Source: Psychrobacter cibarius
GTDB lineage: Bacteria > Pseudomonadota > Gammaproteobacteria > Pseudomonadales > Moraxellaceae
Direction: 5' to 3'
Length of the DNA stretch: 47,789 nt
Assembly: GCF_016107535.1 (NCBI RefSeq)
Contig: NZ_JABASQ010000023.1
Span: forward strand, 1 to 47,789
The notes beneath the pieces were generated by a model that saw nothing but the letters and a program-made list of their open reading frames with translations, ran no database searches and was not told the DNA's origin. Below, piece by piece: positions 35,787 to 45,073 of this stretch (the stretch's first letter is position 1; every line of letters starts with the position of its first letter). A program made the translations under genes and the position numbers.

Positions 35787-36299
35787 ATGAGTAACTATGA
35801 CGGTATTGATCGCAGTGAAGTAAAGCATATGTCAAAAGAAGCTAAGCAGGATCTGAATGCTGATATCATCACAGGTGAGCCAGGTTCGCATCCAGTAGGC
35901 ACAGCTATTGGTGGTCTTGGCGGCGCAGCAGCGGGTGCAGCAATCGGTACAATGGCAGGACCACTTGGCACACTCATTGGCGGTGCGATTGGTGCTATCG
36001 TTGGTGGCGGTGCAGGACATGCAGCAGCAGAAGCGATTGATCCAACACGTGAAGAAGCTTACTGGCGTGCAGAATATGCAAATGTTGATTATTACAAAGA
36101 AGGTTATGACTTCGACCGTGATCTACATCCAGCTTATGCAGTAGGGTACGCCAACCGTGCTCGTTATCCTGCGGATGCACGTTTTGAAGACCATGAAGCT
36201 GAATTAGAGCGCTCATGGCATGAAGTAAAAGGTGAATCACGCATGGAGTGGGAAGAAGCACGCAAAGCATCGTATGACGCATGGAATCGTGTATCGTAA
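35787..36299 (+). CDS. Glycine-zipper protein, unknown function
   Basis: Protein of 170 residues. Residues ~37-75 form a Gly/Ala-rich zipper (GGLGGAAAGAAIGTMAGPLG then TLIGGAIGAIVGGGAGHAAA), which could pack as two membrane-inserting helices. The rest is acidic and aromatic: REEAYWRAEYANVDYYKEGY, DFDRDLHPAYAVGYANRAR, and a C-terminal segment with ELERSWHEVKGES. There is no signal peptide. AAGGATA lies 7 bases before the ATG. Similar proteins are found as stress-associated hypothetical proteins in many Gram-negative bacteria; function is unknown. Confidence 0.75.
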   Translation: MSNYDGIDRSEVKHMSKEAKQDLNADIITGEPGSHPVGTAIGGLGGAAAGAAIGTMAGPLGTLIGGAIGAIVGGGAGHAAAEAIDPTREEAYWRAEYANVDYYKEGYDFDRDLHPAYAVGYANRARYPADARFEDHEAELERSWHEVKGESRMEWEEARKASYDAWNRVS

Positions 36300-36431
36300 T
36301 AAGCGAAACTAACAGCACATTTGATTTAAGTAAGTAGACAGTATATAAGCTTACTACCTTATCACTGGGCTTAGTCTGATTGTAGACTTGGGTCTGCTAA
36401 TAGACTAAATACTTTCAATTTATGCTATTTT

Positions 36432-36464
36432 AAAGTCTTCAAAGATTTCTTTGGAGGCTTTTTT
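36432..36464 (+). terminator. Terminator after the glycine-zipper gene
   Basis: AAAGTCTTCAAAG (36432-36444), loop ATTT and CTTTGGAGGCTTT form a 13-bp stem with two G-U pairs, followed by further T residues. It lies about 130 bases past the stop codon. Confidence 0.8.
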
Positions 36465-36547
36465 GCTGTATATTACTAAGTATGAATATATTAAACAGCC
36501 AATCATCTTTGGAAGCAATATTCTAGAATAAAAATAATAGGTAATCT

Positions 36548-37576
36548 ATGAACAATAATGCGGAAGCTAAAAGCGCCAGACAATTTTATATTGCCACTGC
36601 CAACTTGCTCAATTTTGCCAACCCTAACCGAATTTATTATGACAATGCGCCAGCTTACAGTAACGATGAATACGAGCACAAGCTAAGCGGCATCACCGAT
36701 TTATTAGCAAAAGCACATGCTGATATTATTGCGGTACAAGAAGTCTGGGATAGTAATGCGCTTGAAGCGTTGGCGGTGTCGTTGGGATTTAAGCCCGAGC
36801 ATGTTGTTGTTCCGTTGGCAAGTAACGACCGTTCAAGCCCTTATACCCATGGCAAAGGGGCACAAAACACTCCTGCCGTTGGTATTATTAGCCGTTTTGA
36901 GCAATTAGAAAGCCGCTTGCTTGAAGATATTGCACCAAAAGCGGTGATTGATATCCCTGATATTGGTCCTTACCAGCGCTTTAATCGTCCACCATTGGTA
37001 GTGCGGGTCGATGCCTTTGGTCAACCGATAACGATTATTACGGCGCATCTAAAAAGCAAACGGGCATTTTTCTTGCGTGATGAAAGTGGCAATTTGTTAG
37101 AAGACATGGACGATCCAAATATTCGAGTCCGTGCCAAGCTCCGTAGCTTATGTATGCGCGCCGCAGAAGCAGCTTCTATTCGCATGTCTATTATAGAGCG
37201 CTTACGTCATACTCGTGAGCCATTGATTTTGTTAGGCGATATGAATGATGTCACCGGTAGCGTCACCACCCAATTGATGGCTGAGACTGGTGAAGTTAAT
37301 TATGACAAAGGCATGCGCGATGTTGCATTATTCGATGCTGCCCGTATCCAAGCACGCTATGGTTGGATGAAAGATGTGGCATATACCCATATATATCAAG
37401 GTATGCCAGAAGTGATTGATCAATTATTTGTTTCAGAAGAGTTTCTTCCTGATAGCAAGTTTTCACTGGGTCAGGTTGAAAGAGTAGACTATTTCAATGA
37501 CCATTTAAAGTGGGACTATGCAGATAGGGTCATCGATCATGGTATTATAAGAGCGAAAATTAAACTCAATGATTAA
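36548..37576 (+). CDS. Endonuclease/exonuclease/phosphatase family protein
   Basis: DNase I-like (EEP) fold protein of 342 residues without a signal peptide. Catalytic motifs are visible: ATANLLNFANP at the N-terminus, IIAVQEVWDSNAL (metal-binding Glu) near residue 62, ITAHLKSKR near 172, LLGDMNDVTGSVTT (Asp and Asn) near 234 and HGII near the C-terminus (catalytic His). It is a metal-dependent phosphodiesterase or phosphatase, but whether the substrate is DNA, RNA, a lipid or another phosphoester cannot be told. AGG lies 8 bases before the ATG. It is followed by a TetR-family gene on the same strand, 235 bases away. Confidence 0.85.
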   Translation: MNNNAEAKSARQFYIATANLLNFANPNRIYYDNAPAYSNDEYEHKLSGITDLLAKAHADIIAVQEVWDSNALEALAVSLGFKPEHVVVPLASNDRSSPYTHGKGAQNTPAVGIISRFEQLESRLLEDIAPKAVIDIPDIGPYQRFNRPPLVVRVDAFGQPITIITAHLKSKRAFFLRDESGNLLEDMDDPNIRVRAKLRSLCMRAAEAASIRMSIIERLRHTREPLILLGDMNDVTGSVTTQLMAETGEVNYDKGMRDVALFDAARIQARYGWMKDVAYTHIYQGMPEVIDQLFVSEEFLPDSKFSLGQVERVDYFNDHLKWDYADRVIDHGIIRAKIKLND

Positions 37577-37811
37577 ATTTTTTACATTACGTGGTTAACG
37601 CTATTAAATGATTGACCTATACATTAATTTTTAACCCATTTATCTCCCTTGCTTGATAGTGTACAAGCGTTTATGATGCCTCTCCATTAGACATAGTAGC
37701 GCTAATATCAGTGCTACATTATTAGCTAATAGGATGTAATTCTTCAATTTAGGGCGAATACTATCTATTGAAGATTATATTTATAAAATAGGGTGTAACA
37801 TTAAGAGACTT

Positions 37812-38507
37812 ATGATGAGCGAAAATAAAGACGAAAAGATTGAAGATGTGTTGGTAGATTCGGAACTGGCAAAAAAACTGGTCCCGAATAAGTTTAAGTT
37901 TACCAGCCAACAAGGCCGTGCGCGCCGTCAAAAACTTTTGGCTGGTGCCAAGAAGTTAAGTGAAACACAACCTATCAATGACATTACTTTGGCAGCTGTA
38001 TGTGAAGAAGCAGGCATTCCAAGAGCTTCTGCTTATCACTTTTTTCCTAACATAGAAGCAATATTTTTAGCATTGCGTTTTTTGAATGCTATCGAAATAT
38101 TAGAAATAGTAGAAACAGTCGATATTGGTAATTATGACAGATGGCAGGGCTATTTGACGGCGCTTATTGATAATTGTGTGACGATATTCCATAACGACGA
38201 AACCAAAGCCAAGCTCATTTATGACACGAACACGCCTGATTTTGAAGGTGATAGTTTTGGTGAAGATATCGATCATCAAATCGTCGATTTGGTTTATAAG
38301 CGTTTATCAGAGCGCTATGAGATGCCGAGTTTCCACGATATTCAAGACACGCTATTGATTGCTTATAGCATTATTAATGCGATATTCACATTGTCTTATC
38401 GTCGTCATCAAAGCATTACCAATGAATATATCCAAGAAGCAAACACTGCATTTATCGCTTATTTGCGTTGCTATCTACCAGAAAAGCTACCGCGTAAGAA
38501 TCGCTAG
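37812..38507 (+). CDS. TetR/AcrR-family transcriptional regulator
   Basis: Regulator of 231 residues. The helix-turn-helix is near residues 45-95: ARRQKLLAGAKKLSETQPIN, LAAVCEEAGIPRASAYHFFP. The remainder is helical and should be the ligand and dimer domain. It has a longer N-terminal arm (about 30 residues) than most TetR proteins. A 7-bp inverted repeat (37696-37702 with 37710-37716, one wobble) lies about 100 bases upstream. No target gene is obvious. Confidence 0.9.
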   Translation: MMSENKDEKIEDVLVDSELAKKLVPNKFKFTSQQGRARRQKLLAGAKKLSETQPINDITLAAVCEEAGIPRASAYHFFPNIEAIFLALRFLNAIEILEIVETVDIGNYDRWQGYLTALIDNCVTIFHNDETKAKLIYDTNTPDFEGDSFGEDIDHQIVDLVYKRLSERYEMPSFHDIQDTLLIAYSIINAIFTLSYRRHQSITNEYIQEANTAFIAYLRCYLPEKLPRKNR

Positions 38508-38532
38508 TTTTTTCGCTATTTAGATGATGCAT

Positions 38533-38567
38533 AGACATTAGAGTGTGATTAACATGCTCTAATGTCT
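38533..38567 (+). terminator. First stem-loop after the TetR gene
   Basis: AGACATTAGAG (38533-38543) pairs perfectly with CTCTAATGTCT (38557-38567), 13-base loop. It has no T-run and directly precedes a strong terminator. Confidence 0.5.
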
Positions 38568-38572
38568 GCTAA

Positions 38573-38620
38573 GTAAATACAAAAAAAGCCGACATAATAT
38601 GTCGGCTTTTTTGTATTTAC
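38573..38620. terminator. Long bidirectional terminator between TetR and the surface cluster
   Basis: Near-perfect palindrome: GTAAATAC, A7, GCCGACA, loop TAATA, TGTCGGC, T6, GTATTTAC. It lies between the convergent TetR gene (end 38507) and the exported-protein gene (end 38650) and should stop transcription from both sides. Confidence 0.9.
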
Positions 38621-38649
38621 TGCCTTGCTGAGCAGTGATAATAATGGAC

Positions 38650-39423
38650 TTAACGGATAGGCGTCAATACTTGCCCACGGCAACTATCAGCACTCGCATC
38701 TAATGTCTCATATTGCTTATAATAGCTGACGATCAGCTCTTCCAAAGCGACGTTGGTCTGTGAATCATGGGTATTGACGTATGCTTCGCGGGCTTGTTCA
38801 AGCCAACGATCTGCCATGCGAAAATGGATGCCTGATTCCCGCCAGCCGCGCTCGCATTGGTTCGTATCAGCCCAAATTAAAGCGACCTCGCTGAAAGCTA
38901 TCTCTCGTGGTGCTGACTCGATACCACCGCTATCTTTTAGCGCGCTTAAGGTTGCCCATAGATCGGGGCGCATGAGAGCAGAGTTTGATGGTATGTCTTG
39001 AATAAGGTTGAGATCTTGTTCCTTGCCATTTTTTAAGGTAGTCAAAATCGTCTCTGCTGCCTGTGCTGCTTGCTGTCCAGCAGGTGAACGACTATTCATG
39101 CTATCTTGATGGATAGCGTAGTTAAGCCAGGCCTGAGCTTTATAGGCAAAGTATTGTTGACGTGCGCTCATATTTTTTTGTTGATATGGTTGTAACTCTG
39201 TCAACATACAGTTCATAGCACGTTGGCGCGTACTTTGGTATTTTGGGTGGTGAGACTGAGTTTGGACATCATTGGCACAGTGAGTAGCGTCATGGGTTAC
39301 TGCCACTTCAGGAGTATGATGACTCGCCGATGCAACCGAGGTCATTGTTAGGAAGAAAACGGTTGATAATAAAGCCTTTATAGGCTGTTTATAATGGGCT
39401 GCTTTGTCGGCAGGATTAGGCAT
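38650..39423 (-). CDS. Exported helical protein, last gene of the surface cluster
   Basis: Protein of about 257 residues with a signal peptide (KALLSTVFFLTMTSVASASHH). The start is placed at ATG 39423, since GAGG lies 9 bases upstream and the signal peptide follows; an in-frame ATG at 39498 would add 25 residues without a ribosome site. The mature part is helical with the pattern YQSTRQRAMNCMLTELQPYQ and YFAYKAQAWLNYAIHQDSM, resembling the helical segments that precede the peptidoglycan-binding domain in some OmpA-like proteins, but no OmpA domain is present. Four or so cysteines suggest disulphides. Not recognised; likely co-transcribed with the large barrel protein gene. Confidence 0.65.
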   Translation of the reverse strand: MPNPADKAAHYKQPIKALLSTVFFLTMTSVASASHHTPEVAVTHDATHCANDVQTQSHHPKYQSTRQRAMNCMLTELQPYQQKNMSARQQYFAYKAQAWLNYAIHQDSMNSRSPAGQQAAQAAETILTTLKNGKEQDLNLIQDIPSNSALMRPDLWATLSALKDSGGIESAPREIAFSEVALIWADTNQCERGWRESGIHFRMADRWLEQAREAYVNTHDSQTNVALEELIVSYYKQYETLDASADSCRGQVLTPIR

Positions 39424-39552
39424 GATGCAAAACCTCATATTAAGCGGAGCAGTATCAATATTGGTGTTGGTACTTGCGGTTTTTGGCGCTGATCTCATCG
39501 CTTATTAAAATATATCTGTCATATAATATGATGAACAGCGCGATAACGCCCG

Positions 39553-39581
39553 CATTGTCGTCAGATGATAACACGACAATG
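39553..39581 (-). promoter_or_regulatory. Intercistronic stem-loop after the large barrel gene
   Basis: CATTGTCGT (39553-39561) pairs with ACGACAATG (39573-39581), an 11-base loop, no T-run. It follows the stop of the large gene by 9 bases and precedes the last gene of the cluster. Confidence 0.5.
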
Positions 39582-39589
39582 GGGATAAA

Positions 39590-42500
39590 TTACAATGTAG
39601 AGTGAGTCGTCAAACGCTGGTTCTTACGTGGATCATCACGTTTGAATAGGTCTTCGTCAAACTTGAAACGTAATCTAAAGTAAGCGCCTTCCATAGTGCT
39701 ATCGTCATAAGCGATGTCTTCATCCTCAAAGCCCATGAAGTTATAACCTAGTGACAACCAAAGATTGGTCATCGGGCTATAGCCTACTTCCGCACCCAGC
39801 ATATAAGACATATCATCTGCTTGTTTGTTCCAATAAGTGCCTGCTTGCAAGCCCACATCCCAGCGCTCACTGATGTCATATAGACCACGAGCATAAAGCG
39901 CATGGGCTGTATTGTCGCTACTGATATTATCAGCATCAAACTGAGTATATTTACCCGCGTAACGGCCTGATAACGTCAACGGACGCGTTGGATGATAGTT
40001 ACCACTCAATGACCAAATAACGGCGTCTTTTTGATAGGCGTCATCGCCCGTACTGTTATCATCTAAGCGATACTCAAGCTTGGCTAACATGTCTAACTGA
40101 TTGCTATCATAATCACGATAGGCAGCTCCTAGCTGGAAACGATTAATCGTGCGATTGCCATCGTCATAATCGACGCGTGAGTAGATGTCTTTGGCCAACA
40201 GAGTCACATCATCAGTATAGCGATAAGCAATACCAGCGCTACCTAGCAATGTGTCACTGGTCTCACCCCAACGCTTCTCAAAACGCGCCGAGGCTTTATA
40301 ATCTTCTTTCGCAAGATACTCTACACCAATGCCAGCTGCCGTTGCGGTGTTCTCGGTATCGCCCTCTAATGATTCAACACGCTCAAATAAAGTATTGATG
40401 GTTAAACCTTGCTGGACATACCATTTGTTCTTAAGCCCAATGGCCGCTTCAGCTTCGCGGGCACTGATAGCATCGCGCATGCGGTATTCGCTATAGACTT
40501 TGCCGTCTGTCATGTAGTTGGCGTCAAAACCAAATACGGTACGCTGGCGTTCTTCAGTATCATCAAGACCATAGCTACCAGATAGACTGTTGATCAAGTC
40601 ATGACGGGCGTATAGGCGACCTAAACCACCTAGCGGCGTCTCGCCTCCGATGGAGGTGGCATTACGATTACTGTTATCAATATCTTGCTCATATTCTGCA
40701 AATACTAAAGAGTCATTGAGCTTGGGTAACCGTGCCGTGATACGAGCGCGGGCGGTAGTACCTTCAATATCTTTTTCAGAATCACTGACATTATTTAGCG
40801 CTGATTGATTGATAATATCGTCATTAAAGATAGTGTTATCAGTCACATCTACGACGTCTGTTACCGCTTGGATATTGCGTGAAGCCGCTGTCGCATCTTG
40901 CTTATAATAACGTAAGCCAATCTCGCCAACGATGTTGGTGCTCAAACGCTGTTCAATACTGGCTAAGACACCTTGGCGGCTAGCATCAGTGGTATGATCT
41001 TTAGTGCGCACGCCTTCTAGTTTTAGCGCGGTCTTTTTATCATTAATTAAATGAGTGACTTCGACGCCCGATTCAGCGCGCCCAGCAGTCTGCGGCGAGG
41101 CACCAGTCACGAAACCTTCGTCAGTATCGTTATAATAAGCTTTGGCACGAGTGTTTTTCTTGTTATCAAAGTCAAGCTCGATACGCAAGGCATTACCTTC
41201 TGCGTCCTGACCGTCTAATTCTGTCGCATTGATTTGATTGCTTGGCTGAAAATTTGGATTCTCAGCTTTATTCATCGCGTATTCAGCGACCAGTTTTAGC
41301 TTATCGTTAAACTTGATAACGCTGTTGACGCTAGCCAGCTCTTCTTTGTTAAGAGGATCAGCACTGTTGACATAGCTACCACCGATGGCGACTTTATCAG
41401 TCAACTGCTGCTTGGCAGCAATGCCACCGACCAAGTATTTTTCGCCGCCTTCATCTACTTCTACAGTGACTCGTAGATAAATAGGGTTGCCATCGATGTC
41501 TTGGCTAGCGATAGGGGCTTTTAAAAATAAGCTGCGACTGATAGGGTCAATTTCATAATCAGCAAAGCGGGTAAGGGTCTCACGGCTAATGATCAAGCCT
41601 GGATTGTTGGCGTCACGAGTGATCACTTCGACAGTTTCTGAGTTTTCTAATACGGCATCAAAGTTTTCAGCCAATGGATAAGGGCCTGAGATACCAAGAC
41701 CACGAGTCTCATTGACGCGCTGGCTGGTACTCGTCTCCGCGACAAAGGCGGTAATGCGAGTATTGCTATCTTCATACTGGGCTTTTAGGCCAGTCAACGT
41801 ACGGTTATATTGACCTAATTTAATACCTTCATCGTTATCGATTTGAGTTTTTAAGTCGCCATACATAGCAAATGAGCGGCCCTTGTCCAAGCGCACATAG
41901 AGTTTGCTGGTAGATTGCGCATCAAAGCCCTTGGCTGATGAATCACCATAGACAGGATAGTATTCACCAGGCTCGATATCACGGAACAGACGCTCGCCTT
42001 TTTTGTCGCTGTCATAAGCCAAAGTGAGCAGATAATCGCCACGTACTTTGCCTTTAAGAAACATCGCGGCGCGACCAGAAGCGGTATAGTCATCGTTACC
42101 AGCGAAATCATTGAGCTCTTGCTCAAAAGCGCCTTGGGCGTCAGTAATGCTGCTGCCATCAAAGTCTTTAAGTGAGATCGCGCCTTCGACGATGCCGACG
42201 GCAATGAGAGGACGTAATTGCGCGGTAAATTGTAACGGGATAATCTGTTTACTGCTACCAGTGTCGATGACCAACTCACCTTTACCCGGTACACTCGGTG
42301 CAGTCACGGGTATGAGTAGCTCACCACCTGAGACAATAACTTGCGTACCAGCTTGATCTTTACTGCTGTCATTAAGATTGATACGGCCGATATTGGTATC
42401 GATAGTGATAGGTGTTGAGGCGATATAAGGACGGCCATCACGGTCTTTTAGGCTAATAACGACTTGATAATCGCTAACGCCATCTGCCGGTACTAGCTGC

Positions 42501-44923
42501 GCTTGAGTGCGATAGTCAATGGCTTGTAAGTTGTCTGGCGTTGATACTTTAATGGTTTGCTCAGAGATAATTTTGCCATTCACGTCAGTAGCGACACCGC
42601 GCAAGATATTGTTGCCACGCTTTAAGTCGACGGCATAGTAATCAAAGGCAGTCACATTCTGTTTTTCTTGCTCAGCTGTTTTGCCGATTTGTTGTTCTGA
42701 TACTGCTTTTCCATTGGCATATAGTGTAAATATTGAACCTAGTGGCGCTTGCACCTGTACCATTTGTTTATAAGTGCTGAGCTGTTGACCTTCGTTTAAA
42801 TTGATAAAAGCCACGTCATTGTTAGCCACTTCTTTGAGATATTCTTCCAGCTCTTTTTCTACTGGCGGTGCTACCGTAGTGACGGTCATATCAACACGAT
42901 TGGCGGCTGGATTGATCATCTCATTGACGATAGCAGAGTCACAGTTGCTGCCCAGATCTAAGTCGCCATTGATGTTGCAGCCACTGGCGTCTACATTATC
43001 ATCGTAGTCACGATTGTAGTCAGGATCTAGGGTTAGCTCGGTTTTTACTGCTTGCTCAAGGCTATCATTCTTAGCGCTTACTGATTTGCTACGAGCGACA
43101 AGCTCTGTATTCAAACGCTCAGTGCTATCGCCCATACCGACCACGATACCGAAATCGGCACGATGTAATTCGCCATATTTTAAATCAACGAAACGGCTGC
43201 CAGCATCGCCCGCATTGCGATTACTTTGGGTGACCATCTCGGTTGAGTGAGGGATGGTGGTGCGGTCAACTTTTAAGACGTGAGTTTTGGCACTGACACC
43301 ATAAAAGTTATATTTACCTTCAGGATCAGTCACGACAAAGTTACCGTTTTCCATGTAGATACGCACGCCTGCAACGCCAAGTTCGCCATCTTCTTTTTGT
43401 TGAATGCCATCACGGTTGATATCGTGGTAGACCTTACCGATGATGATGCCATCAGTATTCATGACGCCGCGCTCTACTTCAATCTTCCACTGTGCTTCTC
43501 TTGAAACTAAGCTTTTACCTTGCTCATTGCTAGCAACGGCAGTCGCGCGGTTGATGCCATCACCGCCCAATGATGAGGAACCGATTAAGACACGGTAAGT
43601 AATTTTTTTACTGTCGCCATTTGCCATATTACCTAAATTTAGCACCTGATATTTACCATCAGCTTTAAACTCAGTGGTTTGCGCTTGGTCGATATTGATA
43701 TCAGCAGTTTGGTTGATACGTACACTACCATCTACATAAGCAAAACCACGTGGTAGGGCGTCTTTTAGTTGTACATCGTAAGCGGTAGAGTTGCCACTAT
43801 TGGTGATATTGATGGTGTAACTAACATAATCACCAAATTCAGCGCTTTTAACGTCGCTTTCTTTGGTGACGACTAAGCTTGGGCTATCATCGACGATATT
43901 GATTTGTGTATTTAAGTCATCTATACGTACGGTGAAGTCACCTTCGCTTGGTAGCTGCTCAGCGCCAGTGCCGACAGAAGGCGCGATACAGGCGTCTAGA
44001 CTCGCAGTCAACGTGTCATTTGCTAGAGTCTGAATAAATTTGTCATTGATAGCATTGGCATTGTTTTGTGTTGGTGCTGATAGCTGATATTTACCAGTAC
44101 TATTGCCCGTCTCAATCGCTTTCAATGCGTATTTGTCACCCGTCAACAAAGAGGTAATCGTGACCCATACTTGATCTGGCTTATCTAGTTGAACGTTACA
44201 CTGCGCATAGCTGGCATCGATATAGACGTTGTCATCGATTTGCGAGGTGGTTTTGTTTTCGTCAAACTTAGGCGTTGTAAATTTGATTTCAGGCTCAACG
44301 ATGATCAGTCTATCAATCGCGTTGACACTCGATACGGATGGGTCCTCTAAAACGACAGCGCCAATTTTAATATCTGCAGTATCGCCACTTTTGCCGTTAG
44401 CATCTGATAAAGCTTGCACGATAAACTGGATACTTTCACTGTGTCCAAGTTTGATTTGTGCGCTTAAATTATCGAAAATAACTTCAGTATCACCATTATC
44501 AACGACGCCGTTTTTATTTAGATCTTGATAGACTTTTAAGTTTGAGAGCGTTGGAGATACAGCTAATGTTAGCTCAACAGTCTGGTTGCTATAGCTGGTA
44601 TTGCTTAGGACGTTTACCCAGTTAACCAAGGCGTTAGGCATAACGGTGAGTAACGGCTGTTGAGTGAGTTCAATACCGTATTCAGGAAGGTCTGAGGCTT
44701 TGACTTGTACTTGGTTTGAGGTGCTAGATATTGTGACGTCAGTCTGGTTATTGACGTTATAGCTAGCATTTGCAATATTGTTGATGATTTGCAGATTAGG
44801 GTTTGCTGCATCAGCTGCAATCGCGATATTTGATTGCATAAGCAACATTGCCAATGACAGCGCAGAGATCTTTGCTGAACACAATGCAGTACGATTAGAC
44901 GGTGTCATGGTAGATAGAGTCAT
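39590..44923 (-). CDS. Giant outer-membrane protein: DUF11, SdrD-B and Ig-like modules with C-terminal barrel
   Basis: Protein of about 1,777 residues. A signal peptide ends near SNIAIAADA. A DUF11-like module (NNIANASYNVNNQTD onward) shares its pattern with the 687-residue neighbour; NKNGVVDNGDTEV near 140 looks like a calcium loop. A second DUF11 domain (FGDYVSYTINITNSGN) lies near 350-480. An SdrD-B/Cna-B type domain (GKVYHDINRDGIQQKEDGE, VTDPEGKYNFYGV) is at ~490-560. An invasin-like Ig domain (QLVPADGVSDYQVVISLKDR) is at ~800-900. From ~930 to the end, alternating aromatic strands look like a large beta-barrel. ATG 44923 is preferred over a TTG at 44938. It probably sits in the outer membrane and displays the modules; the function is not known. 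Confidence 0.85.
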   Translation of the reverse strand: MTLSTMTPSNRTALCSAKISALSLAMLLMQSNIAIAADAANPNLQIINNIANASYNVNNQTDVTISSTSNQVQVKASDLPEYGIELTQQPLLTVMPNALVNWVNVLSNTSYSNQTVELTLAVSPTLSNLKVYQDLNKNGVVDNGDTEVIFDNLSAQIKLGHSESIQFIVQALSDANGKSGDTADIKIGAVVLEDPSVSSVNAIDRLIIVEPEIKFTTPKFDENKTTSQIDDNVYIDASYAQCNVQLDKPDQVWVTITSLLTGDKYALKAIETGNSTGKYQLSAPTQNNANAINDKFIQTLANDTLTASLDACIAPSVGTGAEQLPSEGDFTVRIDDLNTQINIVDDSPSLVVTKESDVKSAEFGDYVSYTINITNSGNSTAYDVQLKDALPRGFAYVDGSVRINQTADINIDQAQTTEFKADGKYQVLNLGNMANGDSKKITYRVLIGSSSLGGDGINRATAVASNEQGKSLVSREAQWKIEVERGVMNTDGIIIGKVYHDINRDGIQQKEDGELGVAGVRIYMENGNFVVTDPEGKYNFYGVSAKTHVLKVDRTTIPHSTEMVTQSNRNAGDAGSRFVDLKYGELHRADFGIVVGMGDSTERLNTELVARSKSVSAKNDSLEQAVKTELTLDPDYNRDYDDNVDASGCNINGDLDLGSNCDSAIVNEMINPAANRVDMTVTTVAPPVEKELEEYLKEVANNDVAFINLNEGQQLSTYKQMVQVQAPLGSIFTLYANGKAVSEQQIGKTAEQEKQNVTAFDYYAVDLKRGNNILRGVATDVNGKIISEQTIKVSTPDNLQAIDYRTQAQLVPADGVSDYQVVISLKDRDGRPYIASTPITIDTNIGRINLNDSSKDQAGTQVIVSGGELLIPVTAPSVPGKGELVIDTGSSKQIIPLQFTAQLRPLIAVGIVEGAISLKDFDGSSITDAQGAFEQELNDFAGNDDYTASGRAAMFLKGKVRGDYLLTLAYDSDKKGERLFRDIEPGEYYPVYGDSSAKGFDAQSTSKLYVRLDKGRSFAMYGDLKTQIDNDEGIKLGQYNRTLTGLKAQYEDSNTRITAFVAETSTSQRVNETRGLGISGPYPLAENFDAVLENSETVEVITRDANNPGLIISRETLTRFADYEIDPISRSLFLKAPIASQDIDGNPIYLRVTVEVDEGGEKYLVGGIAAKQQLTDKVAIGGSYVNSADPLNKEELASVNSVIKFNDKLKLVAEYAMNKAENPNFQPSNQINATELDGQDAEGNALRIELDFDNKKNTRAKAYYNDTDEGFVTGASPQTAGRAESGVEVTHLINDKKTALKLEGVRTKDHTTDASRQGVLASIEQRLSTNIVGEIGLRYYKQDATAASRNIQAVTDVVDVTDNTIFNDDIINQSALNNVSDSEKDIEGTTARARITARLPKLNDSLVFAEYEQDIDNSNRNATSIGGETPLGGLGRLYARHDLINSLSGSYGLDDTEERQRTVFGFDANYMTDGKVYSEYRMRDAISAREAEAAIGLKNKWYVQQGLTINTLFERVESLEGDTENTATAAGIGVEYLAKEDYKASARFEKRWGETSDTLLGSAGIAYRYTDDVTLLAKDIYSRVDYDDGNRTINRFQLGAAYRDYDSNQLDMLAKLEYRLDDNSTGDDAYQKDAVIWSLSGNYHPTRPLTLSGRYAGKYTQFDADNISSDNTAHALYARGLYDISERWDVGLQAGTYWNKQADDMSYMLGAEVGYSPMTNLWLSLGYNFMGFEDEDIAYDDSTMEGAYFRLRFKFDEDLFKRDDPRKNQRLTTHSTL

Positions 44924-44969
44924 ATGTCGCTTATCCAATAAAATATCAGTGAGGGTAAGTGTAGAGATT

Positions 44970-45010
44970 CTCTAGCTTGAATAATGAAAAGTGATTAATT
45001 CAAGCTAGAG
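44970..45010 (-). promoter_or_regulatory. Intercistronic stem-loop before the large barrel gene
   Basis: CTCTAGCTTGAAT (44970-44982) pairs perfectly with ATTCAAGCTAGAG (44998-45010), a 15-base loop. It lies in the 150-base gap between the 687-residue gene and the large gene. With no T-run it may be a processing or stabilising element. Confidence 0.6.
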
Positions 45011-45073
45011 GAGATCTATAAGTATTTGACTCTTATAGAAATTGACACGAGATATATCATGTAAATATTGAGG

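Noticed and set aside
35832..36318. Several overlapping frames on both strands at the glycine-zipper gene.
   Set aside because: They arise from the repetitive Gly/Ala codons; only the plus-strand frame at 35787 has a ribosome site and a plausible protein.
41851..42294. 147-residue minus-strand frame inside the giant surface gene.
   Set aside because: Same strand but different frame from the clear barrel sequence; no domain features.
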